Of a stretch of DNA of 60,053 nt, positions 34,218-45,639 are shown in pieces. The position numbers were made by a program, and so were the translations under genes. How positions within the stretch are numbered: position 1 is the first letter of the stretch; each line of letters starts with the position of its first letter. The notes under the pieces were generated by a model. The model made no database searches and was not told where the DNA came from. It saw only the letters and a list, made by a program, of their open reading frames with translations. The DNA is from Gamarada debralockiae (Eukaryota > Ascomycota > Leotiomycetes > Helotiales > Hyphodiscaceae), in assembly GCA_002803225.1 (NCBI GenBank), contig NXFV01001040.1, positions 1 to 60,053 of the forward strand, written 5' to 3'.

Positions 34218-36827
34218 CTACAGCGAACTAACCTCCAGACTCCGTGCTCCTGCAGCTGCACCACCGCCAGGAACCCTCGCACCCACCAGCCCCCTCCGAT
34301 TCCTCCCCATCCTTCCCCTTCCAAGCCAATTCAGCTTCAACCCCCTAGTCAACTCCTCCATCTTCCCCTGCGCGCTCTCATCGCCACCTCCACCCACACC
34401 CACGCTGGCGAGCACGGACATACACTGCAACATCCGTCCCACCGTCTCCGTTACCTTATTACTTGAATCCTCATTTCTCTCTCTCGCTCCCCTCTGTAAT
34501 AGGGGATGCGTGGAGGAGGGAGTAAATGGACGAGCTGGTGGTGGTGGCATGCTGCCGCTTATACCGAGTCCGGGATTCGTAGTGGAGGGATCGGATGAGT
34601 ATGACACGTTGGAAATAGCGCGCGAGCGGTTGCCTGAGCCGTCGCCGGAACTGGAAGCAGCACCTAGGAGGGTGGTAGTTTGGCTGCCGTAAGAGGCATG
34701 TGAGGGATCCAAGCTCATAGAAGTTCCTGGTCTCCCACCAGAAAACGAATCTGGACTCGTAGAGCGCGTATCACTAACTGGCAACACCAAAGAAATACTA
34801 TCTAGACTCAACCTCGAGAAAATCGTTTTCAAGGTATCGAAGCGCGGGAGGATAACGGTATCGCGATATGCGATGAGGACGATACGACGCACTTCTAGGG
34901 CTTGAGAAGCGGGGATGTTTGAGCCGGACGTAGAGGAGGGGAGGGCGCCCCAGAAGTCGCGTGCCGTTTCGGGGGACATTAGGGGGCCGTGGCCGGAGAA
35001 TTCGAGGTCTAGTGGGAGGAATACCGCTTGCATATAGGGTAGGATGGAGGTGAATGTGAAGAGCCACATTTCGACGAGGTGGGGGATAAGACGGTCGTCG
35101 GGGATGCGGCGGAGGGTTTGGTCAAGTGAGGAGAAGCCTGTTGAGAGGAGGTCGCGGAGGTCTTCGACTATTAGTGTGGGAGCGCGCTTTTGGATGCAGC
35201 GTTGGAGATGGAGTCTGTTTTCGTCAGAAGAGATCTGGAAGGGGATGTACATGGGGTAGACTTACGAGACTAGGCGGTTGAAATCCTCCACTGGTAACCT
35301 TAGATCTTCTCCCTCGAAGATAATGAGTAGCTTGCTTTTCAAGAATGGCCACGCATCGTCCGGCGTCATGTTGTTTAATCCGTATTTGCCCAGGTCCTGT
35401 GTCTCTAGTCCATAAATTGAAGTTGGATAACCAGAGCCTGTAGATCCGAGATAGGATGCTCCGCCCGCAGAACCCAAACTCGAGGGACCTGGCCAGTCAT
35501 TGCTGTTCTGATACGATAGCTCACTCTCCCTCAACGCATCACTTTTCTCCTCTTTCTTCTTTTCTCTCAATGCCCGTCCCCCGTGTCTCAAATCCAGTCC
35601 ACTCATACTCTTCGCAAAGCTCGTAGTTGTAGGTCCGGGACTCGGCGGTAGATTGAAATTATACAAGCTGCTCGGCGCACTTGGATCCACTGGTTTAGAA
35701 TTCGAAGCCGCAGACGACAACGGCAAATGATGATCGTCTTTACTGCTCAACTTATGCTTCTGCCGACTCAAGAAATGATGTTTCTTCTCCCCCTTCGTCT
35801 CCGGCTGATCAATAGCCCGTATCGTCGCCGAGCTCGAATTCGCCATGCTATACATGCTCGCCGCACTACTCATACTATCTGCCAGACTGTTGGTACTCAT
35901 ATTGTTCCTCTGGAGCGAAAAGGCCAGCTTACTAGGACTCGGTAGGGCTCCAGCTCTGGCCTCCTTATCTTTGGAAATCCCAATCTTGCCTGGCCTCGAG
36001 AAAAGTTTGACCTTGGACTTCTCTTTGGAAATCGGTTTGTCTGGCTGGCTGTACTCGGCAGGAGGTAATCCCGGTGACGATCCAGGGGATTTCGGAAACA
36101 CCACGTTGGCTGCTGTTTGGGCTGCGCTGGTATGTCCACCTAATAGTCCATTGTGATACACTTGTCCACCGAAACTTGTTTCCTTTGGCCCACTTGCTTC
36201 TGTGAGGCTTAATAGTGGTGGGCTTGTAGGTCCTTTCGATGGTCGTCGATTTCCAGAGGCATTCGATCCATTGTCTCCCGTCTGTGGTGCGGGCACTGTC
36301 TGTGATCTCTGGCGCATGTGCTGCGAGTTATGTTGCATCGCAGCCTGCGCAGCGATTTGACTCGCGCTCAGCCCGGTATTTGGATTCGCCATATTGCTAA
36401 GATTCGAGCTCGCGGTCGTGGGAAGGTATGGTTCAAAGGAGCCCTGAGTCTGCGATTGTTTCCTCGTGTGTCCCCTAACAGGGAAGTCGGTCTTCGTAGA
36501 AATGGTCAATGGCGACACATCTCTCAGCTGCGTGCTATTGGGCTCGGCGCGCACGGGAGTGATAGTCGGACGAGAGAAGTTCTGGAGACTGGAGGTGCTG
36601 GAGTTTGCGTTTGCTGACGCGGCGTAGAGAGGGCGCGGGAGTGCCGGCGCATTCTGTACCACTGGGGTACGTTGTTTGGGGATTGTTACGGGGGTGGAAT
36701 CGTCAGATGAGGAGGACTCGACTCGTCGTAATAAGGGACGTTGAGAGGTAGTGGATTGCGACACGACGGGCGAGAAGCTCCCTGGGGCTCTGCTGGCTGA
36801 GGAGGGTGGCCCTGTCGTTTGTGACAT
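34218..36827 (-). CDS. hbrB: HbrB-like TORC2 subunit (Bit61/PROTOR homologue)
   Basis: Accessory subunit of TOR complex 2, needed for polarised hyphal growth in Aspergillus (hbrB). Two exons on the minus strand, 36827-35266 and 35214-34218; the 51-nt intron (GTAAGT..CTTCTGACG..ACAG) keeps the frame, for 852 residues. Residues 1-470 are disordered, Ser/Pro/Thr/Asn rich, typical of fungal HbrB. The conserved domain begins DAWPFLKSKLLIIFEGEDLR (about 485), runs over the intron through FSSLDQTLRRIPDDRLIPHL, WLFTFTSILPYMQAVFLPLD and RRIVLIAYRDTVILPRFDTL. The C-terminal signature NWLGRGRMGRNRRGLVG is intact. Start ATG is the first in frame, 426 bp from the divergent GON7 start. Confidence 0.93.
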
Positions 36828-37253
36828 GGTTGTGGGTGGGTTGTGAAATGCATAGACGTTTCACATTACTTGCAGAGAGATCGGCGAAATTGGTGGTCAG
36901 AACGCCGTGGGCGGGGTCACGAAGGAAGAGAGGAACGTTGAAGAAGCAACATCTTCTCTTCTAGTTGAACAAGTGTTTGGAGTGGTATGATGAAGCTATT
37001 CACAAGTGAGGCGCAGAGTAGAGTAGAAACGTCTCAATTATTCCATACTGTTGTTGTTTTCGGCCCTTCTTCCCCAGCCACCCATCCCGCGTCCTCAAAG
37101 GCAGCTAACACTTCTCTTCGATAGTGCAAATGCAAGCGCTGCGGCAAGGCTAACTTAAAATTCAGCCTAACACTGAGACGTAAATGCTTCAGTTCTTTTC
37201 AATCCCATCAACAGAACCCATAATTCGACAGTAGACGTCCCCAGCAAGCAAGA
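36828..37253. promoter_or_regulatory. Divergent promoter between hbrB and gon7
   Basis: 426 bp between outward ATGs. Contains a GC-rich block (GTGGGCGGGGTCACG, 36907-36921) and no TATA box; consistent with a housekeeping bidirectional promoter. Confidence 0.45.
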
Positions 37254-37580
37254 ATGGCGGCAGACACTCAATCTTCCGCTTCAGCACAGCTGCTCTCTGC
37301 GACCTATGCATCACCTACAAACGAGCCTTTTACGCACACCCAAAAGATACCTACCCCTCCATCCGACAAACCCAGCGAGAGGACAGCATATCTCGGCGCT
37401 TTACGCAAAGCGGCGGCCACGATGCAAGAGCAGATCAACAAGGAGCTTACGCAGCGGATGGAAGAGGACAAGGCCAAAGAAGCAGAAGGCTTGAACGGCG
37501 TCCCGAAGGCCACAACAAAGGGCGTGGATGAGTCCAAGGAAGAGGATAACTACGGTGAAGAGGTAGCCGAGGAAGATTGA
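37254..37580 (+). CDS. gon7: EKC/KEOPS complex subunit GON7
   Basis: Small subunit of the KEOPS/EKC complex that makes t6A37 in tRNA and influences telomeres and transcription; it binds Pcc1. Single exon, 108 residues, family-typical length. Recognised by LLSATYASPTNEPFTHTQ near the N-terminus, ERTAYLGALRKAAATMQEQI then NKELTQRMEEDKAKE in the middle, and the acidic tail ending NYGEEVAEED. All are hallmarks of the Gon7 family. The frame is intact and surrounded by conserved genes. It converges with vps39, whose stop is only 123 bp away. Confidence 0.92.
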   Translation: MAADTQSSASAQLLSATYASPTNEPFTHTQKIPTPPSDKPSERTAYLGALRKAAATMQEQINKELTQRMEEDKAKEAEGLNGVPKATTKGVDESKEEDNYGEEVAEED

Positions 37581-37703
37581 AGGGTATTCAGTTGATTCTA
37601 CAATGGTATGGAACGACACGAGGTCCGCTATATACACTCTGCTAGCCCACATCAACCCCTCAAACTCCATCGCTATGTACGAATATTCATCACAAATACG
37701 CCC

Positions 37704-40700
37704 TCACCGCCACTGCGCCGACCTCAACGCTTCCATTCCCCCACTACTCGTCCTCCTTCCCGCCCCAGCACGTCCAAGACACCCATAGTGTACCACCGAA
37801 TTATCGGGCAAGACGGCCACCACACTGCCACCCAGCCGTTTATGACATACGCCACAGACACGTTCCTCCTGCACCACCGCCCTTCTGTTCCGACCAGCTT
37901 CTCCAAGTAACAGCTCTGCCTGCGCGCTCACAAATTCAGTTTTCCTCAATCCAGTCACAACACGACTTTCGTTCACAATAGAGTTCGCGGCGCGGATTCG
38001 ACCCCGAAAATAGGATTCGAGCTCTGCAACTGGGAGAGTGGTGGGTATGATCTCCAAGGTTGAGGAGGCTGGAAGTCGAGCGCCGTGTTTGGAGAGGAGA
38101 GACAAAGCTGGCTGCCAATTCGCCTTATGGGGTGGTGGCGGCGTGAGGTAGAGTGAGAGGAGAATGTGGTAGATCGACGGAGGCGGGTCGCCTGATTCGG
38201 AAGTTGCAGCACGGTGGGTCTGTATGGGTGAGGCATCTGGAGTGTCTTGGAGGAGATGGACGCGATTGCAGTATCTGCAGATGTTAGATAAAGAAAAGGA
38301 CATTTGAGACAAAACAACTCACTCTTCTGCCTTGTCGTAGTCCTGGAGCTTGAAGACGTAGATCTCCAGCGCCTGTTTATGTGAACCCATATTACTCAAA
38401 ACGACAGCCTGGGATTCATAAAAGGAGGGATCTGTTTCAATGTCAGTTTGGGAATCCTCCAACAGATCGAACAACATACCATCCCTGGGTATCATTCCGA
38501 AAGCCCTCCCTAGTGAATATTGTTTACTCGTCCGCAGGAACTCAAGCAGTCGACCCATCAAATCCTTCCAACTTTCAGAATCTCTATCCTGCCTCTCCTT
38601 CAACTCCTGCATGTATGCGGTCACCAGCTGGTTATGGAATTCAGGCGTCAGATCATTGAGCTCATTGATCACATGCTCCAGGTATCTGACCGCAAGATTA
38701 ATATCGATGTTTTGAAGGAAATTAACCACCTTATCTCTGGGGAGAGTCTCAGCATTCTCGGAATCTGCCAAGAATATCTCCATGCCAAGTTTCGAGTCCA
38801 GCCGTAGAGGCCATTCCGCAAATTCAAGGATTAAATCGATCATCTCAGGTGGCAAGTTTTGGAGGTAGCCAACAGTCCGTTGCGGACCATGCAATGTAGG
38901 AGCGTTCGCATCTTCCTCCTGGACCGTCCCAAATTTCTGGAGCAGCTCGAGTGCCAGTCGATGCAGCTTCTTGCCGTGGAAGAAGTCGACGAGATCATTG
39001 TACCTCCCATTCTCCATAAGCTTCTCTTTGACAACATCTGGGTCGCAAAAATTGGGGATGCGGAAGAAGGGGCCGGCCAGTTGAGGTCGAGCAAGCATGT
39101 AACAGCGGAAGAGCGTTGTATCGACGAGCTTCGCTGTCTCTCTGAGTTTCTTCTCTCGATCTCTTTCAGAATCCGACGCTGGTGCAACAAGCAGGGATTC
39201 GAACATGGCGTGAGAAGACCCGTTTTGCCCATTCTCCTTCACTGGAATCAACTTCCCTGTTTCGGCATCTATGAATTTCTTCATACTGTTTCGCGTATCC
39301 ACAAGGTAGGCAATAAGCTCGATAACAGCATTTATGAGGTCCTTTCCCTCGAGTGGACCATCCTCTGCAAGTTTTCCTTGCGCACTGGCAGTATCGCTAC
39401 CATCGCCAGCATCTAACCTCATGAAGGACCGGATTGATGAAGTATCAGAATTGGCCTTCTGATGTGTTTTGAGCAGCTTGTTTACAGCGGCAGGCTTTGG
39501 GGAGCCCATGGGCTCCTGCTTTGCATCTCTACTTGCGGCAGTATCTCCATTCGTATGCTCTTTTGCCTGCTCGTTCTCGGCCTCATCATCAATCTCCTTC
39601 TCCTTGACTATTGAAAGATCTCCGGCAATAACTTTCGGATAGAGCTTGATTACTCTCTCGGGAGGTGCTTCCACAGCGAGAAATATGTTAACTGCTTTGG
39701 CATACTTTCGCTGATCAAAGAGCATCTGCGCCTTCTGAATCTTGATCTCCCGCAACCGCTCTTCCTTATTCTTTAACAAGGCATCCTCCAACATGTCAAG
39801 TACGCTAATCGCTTCGTCGTAACGCTGCTTTTCCACCAGCTCATCAATCTGTGAATCGTAGTCGGTAGCGCCCATCCGCCATATACATCGGTAACTGGCA
39901 ACATGGAACCCCTTTCCGGCATGTGCCAGACTAACTGTTGGTGGAGGGAAATGTAGCTGCCTCGCTTCCGGTAATGATATGGATTGTAATAGCGAAAGTG
40001 TGTCCGGATTCCTAACCTCCAAAGCTCCTTTGGACGGCGTTTGTAGTGAAAGAATGTACGGGTACGAGTACCCAATGGCATCTGGTGCTTGCTGCCATGG
40101 TACCTGTCTCTTGTCCAATGGCTTGCCCTCCGAGGTGATGAACAGCGTATTGATATCCTTCGCAAGGAGCATTTCACCATCTGCGAGCTTCGAAGCCATT
40201 GGCTTTGGAATATAACCTCCAAGACCGATGTATCCCATGCTTGCCGACCCAACTCCACCGAATCGTCCGCCTTGTGCTCCAGATGCTCCTCCTATAGCGC
40301 CCGGTCCAACAACATCCTCAACCTCCTGGCTGATGACATCGACTATCACATATCCTGAATTCATGCCACACACAATCTTTGTAGCAGATGCCCATGTTAA
40401 ACTCTGGATGGACTCCACAAGAGCAATTTCTGCAACATCTTGCATCAGCTCCGACTCATGCCACGACCACAGTAACAGCCTCCTCTTGACAGCTACAGCC
40501 AGCCTCGATATAATCTCCGGTATCCCAGTAGCAGAGTCCTTCACTATATTCGAGGTAACCGCGAAGGTTGTGGCATTTTTAGTCTTCGTTAACTGTTCCT
40601 GTAGACTGTAGGATTGCAGGTCGTGTATCGAGACGTAGGAATTCGACAAAGATATCAAAATATTAGCCTCCTTGATTACCGCAAGCTGTTCCACCGCTCT

Positions 40701-41016
40701 TGTTGAGAATTTGTCGACTTCCCGCAACAGATCTGCCGTTTTTGTGGCAGAAGAGGAGCTCGGTCGTGAAGGAGGTTTGTCGTCGGGCTTCGCAGTTCCA
40801 TTTTGTTTCCCTTGATCGTCTGAGAACTCATTCACCCGATATATTCGCAGAGTTCCCGTGTTCAGTCCTACTAGTAGTCGGTCGCCTAGAGAGTGTTAGC
40901 CACGTTCAGTGCTTTGGTCTGCGGAGAAGCATACCATATGCAAGTATAGACTCAATCTTGGACTTGTCCCGCTGCTTGAGCTCAACGATGGGTCGAGCTG
41001 TAAAGGCGGAAAGCAT
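37704..41016 (-). CDS. vps39: HOPS subunit Vam6/Vps39
   Basis: Vacuolar/late-endosomal tethering factor; HOPS contact to Ypt7/Rab7 and mitochondria-vacuole contacts. Three exons on the minus strand: 41016-40935, 40885-38323, 38274-37704; phases fit, 1071 residues, as expected. Exon 1 encodes MLSAFTARPIVELKQRDKSK, the usual start of the citron-homology (CNH) beta-propeller, which extends through EANILISLSNSYVSIHDLQ and YPYILSLQTPSKGALEVRN to about residue 400. A clathrin-repeat-type helical solenoid follows (IDELVEKQRYDEAISVLDML and later). The C-terminus has a cysteine-histidine element VCGVCHKRLGG..VVHYGCL, normal for Vps39. Serial acidic/Lys linkers lie between residues 440 and 540. Housekeeping gene, clean frame. 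Confidence 0.94.
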
Positions 41017-41623
41017 GGCGAGGGAAAGCCAGCTTCAGTGGATTTTACGCCCAGTCCTTAAGGGCGCAATCATCGGAGATAAAGACGTGTTTGATAGAGA
41101 GTTTGGTGGCTTGTGAAACGTAAGATGGTTATCGGCGCATTTGTCGTGTTGGTGTGGTCTGAATTTTGGCGTTCGCGATGACGATGAGCCGAGCCGAGAG
41201 CTGGCGCGAGACCCTTGTTTCCTTGAAGCCGCTCTCTTAGCTTCCAGCCATCATTTCCGCATATACCGATTATTGTAAATCATGCGGTTCAAAGGATAGA
41301 GAGATCTCCAAGCGGAGAGGATTCTCCGTACCCTATGTTGCCGCTGATGCCTCTACTGAGGCTTGTCCCAAACAAAATCCCGTTGAAATTACATGCGTGT
41401 AAAGGGTGGAAGTCAAAATTCCAGAAACTCTTAAAGAGTCTCCCCTCCTGCGTATCAACGCAGGCTTGCCTTGGTAGATTGGCTTTAGACGGGCGAAGTC
41501 AACGAATTAGCGCAGCTTTAGCTCAGTAGCAGGCCATTTCTAGTACAGCATTCCTCAGTCACAGGGTCAACCTGGCGGCATGTTCGCTCAACAATTATCT
41601 TCATTTTGTGGCAATGAGCTTCT
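41017..41623. other. Intergenic
   Basis: 5' flank of vps39 (minus) and 3' flank of the broken histidine phosphatase. No gene seen. Confidence 0.4.
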
Positions 41624-42105
41624 TCACTGCCTTGGTGTATACTTGAAATCGTTTGCTAGCCATCCAGAGTGGCCTTTAGGGCATGTCCCCAATCTGCCTC
41701 CACCATTTTCCGTCAACTCCCACTCTTCTAGGACCAGCCCATCCTCTCCGAATTCGAAAATCCTATAACCCGCATTCCCCACCCGCATAATCCCATCGTG
41801 GCTCACAATAACCACTACCTTTTCCCTGCGCTCCTTCAACCATTTCCGTGCAGCGATGCCCCGCGCAGCCAACGCTTCCTGACAGAACGCGTATAAGCTC
41901 TCATTTGTTGGGAAGTGAATCCATCGTACTCAAGTCAAATGCTGGGAACTCAAGCTTGACCTCTGAAATTGGACGGCCAATATTGATCTTGTTGACTGTT
42001 TTCTCCTGCTATTCTGAAGTGCCACAGCAGGAACGCCACGTTCCATCAGCCATCCGGAGACAGTTCCGTTGTCTGGAGAGTACGTCGCATCGGCGAGACG
42101 ACGAT
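41624..42105 (-). pseudogene. Histidine phosphatase (phosphoglycerate mutase-like), 5'-truncated and frameshifted
   Basis: Minus strand. 41872-41624 is open and encodes the C-terminal half: ARGIAARKWLKERREKVVVI then VSHDGIMR, the second catalytic His (SHDG, usually T/S-H-G), and a 45-residue tail ending FKYTPRQ. Upstream, after a one-base shift near 41905, comes RPISEVKLEFPAFDLSTMDS. After another break near 41990 comes GWLMERGVPAVALQ, which corresponds to the region after the family's RRTxQTA helix. The N-terminal RHG motif with the phospho-accepting His is absent. So it cannot be functional. Decay is by indels, similar to the dehydrogenase at 45.6 kb, not by RIP. Confidence 0.7.
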
Positions 42106-43331
42106 GAGCCTGATTTCTTGGGCTAGTGGCAGTGATTGAAAAGAATTTGAGAGAGCTGCACATTGAGTGTCGCGTCCAAACTCCGTCAATGGCGGGTCAC
42201 GAATAATATAGTCATGTGGAAGCGGTTAATTTTGCTTCATAGAAGTAAAGTTTGAATACTTATTTGATAGATCTATAATCGTCAGTGAAATATATGGGGA
42301 TAATGATGTGTACTGTGTATAGCTTCTGCATGCCGTATCAGGATAACAGTTGGTCCCATCTAGAAGGGCCCCCAATCGCCTAATCGCACTACCCTTTCAA
42401 TTTTAGGCAAGCGGCCGCTTTCCCTTTCGGGCTACCCTGCCGCTAAATTCCTCACTCCCTTCAATCGCACACAACCCAAAACACCAAACAACAGCATCGC
42501 GATGCCTCTTACGGCGCCCCATGGCCGTCCTCACTGCTACACGTCTTTTGAAGAACTCCTCGACGATGTCAAACAAGCATGCCAAAGCCCAATGGTGTGC
42601 TATTACAAAATCGACTCCTGGACATCTTTGACCCTCTGATCTGCATGCCTCAAGGCCGGTCAGTATACTACGTATATCATGTACTATCCTAGATTCCGGG
42701 CTGGTATATACCATGTGCCATCCCAAATTCAAGCTTTCTTAGCCGGGAGCCGTTTAGAAAGCGATCCAAATCGTTCGGCACTTCGGCGCATTCTAGACTT
42801 CCACTGTAGGCGTTATTATGCAATACTCCGGCACACTAGCAGCCATGCCGTTCGGTACTTCACCTCCACAAAATGGTATTTTCGTTTCACGTGAGAGCTG
42901 AAATGCAAACGTTTGAAGCGAGTCCTGGGCTAGGTCAATCAGCTAAAAGACTTGGTGTGTTAATACGTTCACGGGACCGATAAGTAGGGTGTTCGGGTTT
43001 CTCTCGAAGTCGGCATACGAAAGAAGTGAGAAGAGGCGCCTCTTGTGATTTTACAAGCTTCGAAAAAGTCAAGTGCTATACTTGCTTAAAGATAACGGAG
43101 GCGCAATCCCATTAATAGGATCTTCTTGCGAGACTGGAAATAAGGACCTAGCTGGGCCTTCTGGGGGAGATCCTTGGATTGCTGTCCTAAGCAAACACTG
43201 TTACCAAGATGAAAATGACATTGCGGGGTAATTTACAAGGCCATCAAAATGCATTTCTCCCCCTTTGTATCCCTAGCACCAATCCTGTATTATTTCGCTT
43301 CACTATTGCAATCATTTCAAACTTGGACATC
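42106..43331. other. Intergenic with a possible short transposase-type remnant
   Basis: A 45-codon plus ORF at 42502-42639 (MPLTAPHGRPHCYTSFEELL) resembles the start of FAR1-like DNA-binding domains found in fungal MULE transposons and orphan proteins, but it is too short and broken after SWTSL. No other gene. Confidence 0.3.
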
Positions 43332-44429
43332 TCATTCCCTCTGGTGCAGAGTGTTAAGTCCCGACATCTGAAGCCACTTAAAGTCCTGTCCGCCAACACA
43401 GATCAGCTCCCAGTCTGCGTGAAGCCAAAACGCCAGAACACTTACCAGGAAAGCATGAGGCAAGAACGTGACTGCGAACCAAGTGAGAAATGTGTTTGCT
43501 CCACGCCAGTACCACACCTTTGAATTCTTCTTTAACGCATTTGCCACCACACCAGCAGCAAAGTCGGATGGCTCGGTCCATGGTCTCCATTCTTCTGCAG
43601 AGCTTGAATAGTTGATTTGGCTTTGAAGACTCCGGTAGAGAGAATCTATACGCAATATAAGCCTTGTCTCCCAGACGCTCATATTACAACTTACTTTCGG
43701 GCACTTCCAGGTACTCTGCTTGGTTCTCAAAAAATGTCGTGTTGACTGTTCCTGTGATGACCTGGAATATGTGAGCTTCCTAGCTTACGATGACCCGAAA
43801 AAAACGGGCATACCGTGACGACCTGGACGCCGAAGGGGGCGAGTTCTAAACGAAGAGTGTCGCCAAGCATGTGCAAAGCAGCTTTGCAAGAACAATTAAT
43901 GCCTAGAAAGCTGTCAGTTATTTAATAGATTAAGAGCTGTGCCACAAACCCCAGTAAGCCTGAGTCATGACACCCGTGACAGCACCAATGTTTATGATTT
44001 TTCCCTTTGCTGCAATAATGCTCGGAGAGAAAGTCTTGACCATGACAAGAACAGACCAGAAGTTAGTGTCGAACAGCTTTTTAGCCAATGTCAAGTCAGT
44101 GTCAAGCAGTGGCGTCAAGTAGCCTATCATATCAATTAGCAGTAATTCCAACTTCAACAGCTTTTGAACATACCCATTCCTGCGTTGTTAACAAGATAGT
44201 TAAGCTTTCCACCTGTCTCCTTCTCAATGTACCTCACTACATTTTGAATAGACTCTTCAGAGGTCACATCGAGCTGTACAGTATCAAGACCCATGGCTTT
44301 GAGATGTTGGATCTTGGATAAGTCCCTCGCCGTAGCAAAAACACGCACGCCTTTGTGGTAGAATTCCTGTGCGAGAGCGTCGCCTATTCCGCCCTTGCTG
44401 CAGCCCGTGATCACAGCTGTCTCGGTCAT
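43332..44429 (-). CDS. AYR1-like short-chain dehydrogenase with altered active site
   Basis: Resembles NADPH-dependent 1-acyldihydroxyacetone-phosphate reductase (lipid droplet/ER). Five exons on the minus strand: 44429-44174, 44123-43950, 43902-43814, 43761-43695, 43645-43332; every phase fits, 299 residues. Nucleotide-binding start AVITGCSKGGIGDALAQEF (residues 5-23), DVTSEESI, NNAGMG. The C-terminal region (DFAAGVVANALKKNSKVWYW, TFLPHAFLVSVLAFWL) matches the family's membrane-associated tail. Odd: the catalytic segment reads KIINIGAVTGV where NISSVAG is expected, and GINCSCKAAL where GVYNASKAAL is expected. So the catalytic Ser and the Tyr of YxxxK are both replaced (Gly/Ala and Asn) while Lys is kept. 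Reductase activity is doubtful although the gene is intact. It could be a regulatory or pseudoenzyme copy, or an early pseudogene. Confidence 0.8.
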
Positions 44430-44543
44430 GGTAGAGCTTTGAGATCAAATTTGTGGAGGGAGAAGAAGACTGCGCGGTCTATGACTTTCAAAGTAGAGAA
44501 TTAGATGCGTGTCTAGATGATGAGTCGTTGGCTCTCGCTTACG

Positions 44544-44790
44544 AATCTCGTTCAAAAGTCCTGCCACGCTAAAAAAGCCACAGGTGTGTCACAGGCATGC
44601 CATAGCAACAACGGCCACTGCAAGATTGGGAGGGTTACAGGCTGTTTAATGTCCAAGCTTTAGTGTACAAAAGCCTGTAAATATCGCTTTAAGTGACTCT
44701 GCTTCAGCACCTAGCCACTATCACCGTTGCTAGGTGAAATGGTCTTGGCATAATGGCACTTTTTAGCGTGGCAGGACTTTTGAACGAGAC
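44544..44790. repeat. Foldback sequence: nested inverted repeats
   Basis: Left arm 44544-44580 (AATCTCGTTCAAAAGTCC, TGCCACGCTAAAAAAG) and right arm about 44755-44790 are reverse complements over more than 30 bp. Between them lie TTACAGGCT (44635-44643) pairing with AGCCTGTAA (44672-44680), and CACCTAGC (44708-44715) pairing with GCTAGGTG (44729-44736). It lies in the region directly upstream of the AYR1-like gene (ATG 44429, minus). Could be a small foldback MITE or a structured promoter/RNA element. Confidence 0.65.
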
Positions 44791-44941
44791 CTTCGTACAG
44801 TACCTGTGAATACAGTAATCTTACACCACCACACTTGACCCCTGCCAAGCCAATCAGACAGGAGCCCCCGGAGCGCTTGCTAGTGCTGACTGCGTTTGAC
44901 TGATGATGGATTTGAATGTGGGCCGCAGAAAAGAATGACAT

Positions 44942-45639
44942 TAGATGGCGTCAGTAGCATAAGTTTTATCAAACGCTTTCATCTTTCGCAAGAATATCAC
45001 CCCACCATGGCATTTCCGAGTTAAGTTATAACTGTATTGCTAGTCTCCGTGTCCAATCCAGCTACATGCAAAAAGATGTCATCGCCTTGGTTTGGTCTAT
45101 CCAACACGGTGTTTATATCTTGCAATACTCTGCGCCGTCCATGCAATTTCCAGTCATTAATCATCGTCACTTAACTGTTCCAACGAATTCGAAATACGGA
45201 TGTTTTGATAATAATTTTACGATTTTTTTTTTTTTTTTTTTTTTTCCCCAAAGACAGCTAAATATCGCAGTATTGATAGCTTATGATAATATCGTCGATA
45301 TATTGCCATATTTCGAGGGTAAATTCGATCGCAAGGGTGTTTTTTAAAGCTGGAGGCTAGGAATAGGGTCAAAAATCCGAGGGGCTGGGAGTCAGGTTCT
45401 GGAAACAGCAACATGCTTGGACTCTCCCTACACAACCATTCCCGACTATCCGGTTGATCAAACAGCAGCTGGAATAGCTTCAAAACTATATAAAACAAGT
45501 CACTTTGTCAACAGGTCAGTTATCCGGGACTTTGCCTCTATCAGCCCGTCTATAACTCGCAGATCCGACAATTCAAGACTTCGCCGTCATTTCCACCGCA
45601 ATATTCGAGTTCCGGCTCATACACAACATCTGCCTCTCC
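44942..45639. other. Intergenic, with a 23-T homopolymer at 45223-45245
   Basis: The T23 tract is followed by CCCC. No gene on either strand. The tract might be a minus-strand poly(A) from a retroposed copy or simple slippage; no target duplication is evident. Confidence 0.5.
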
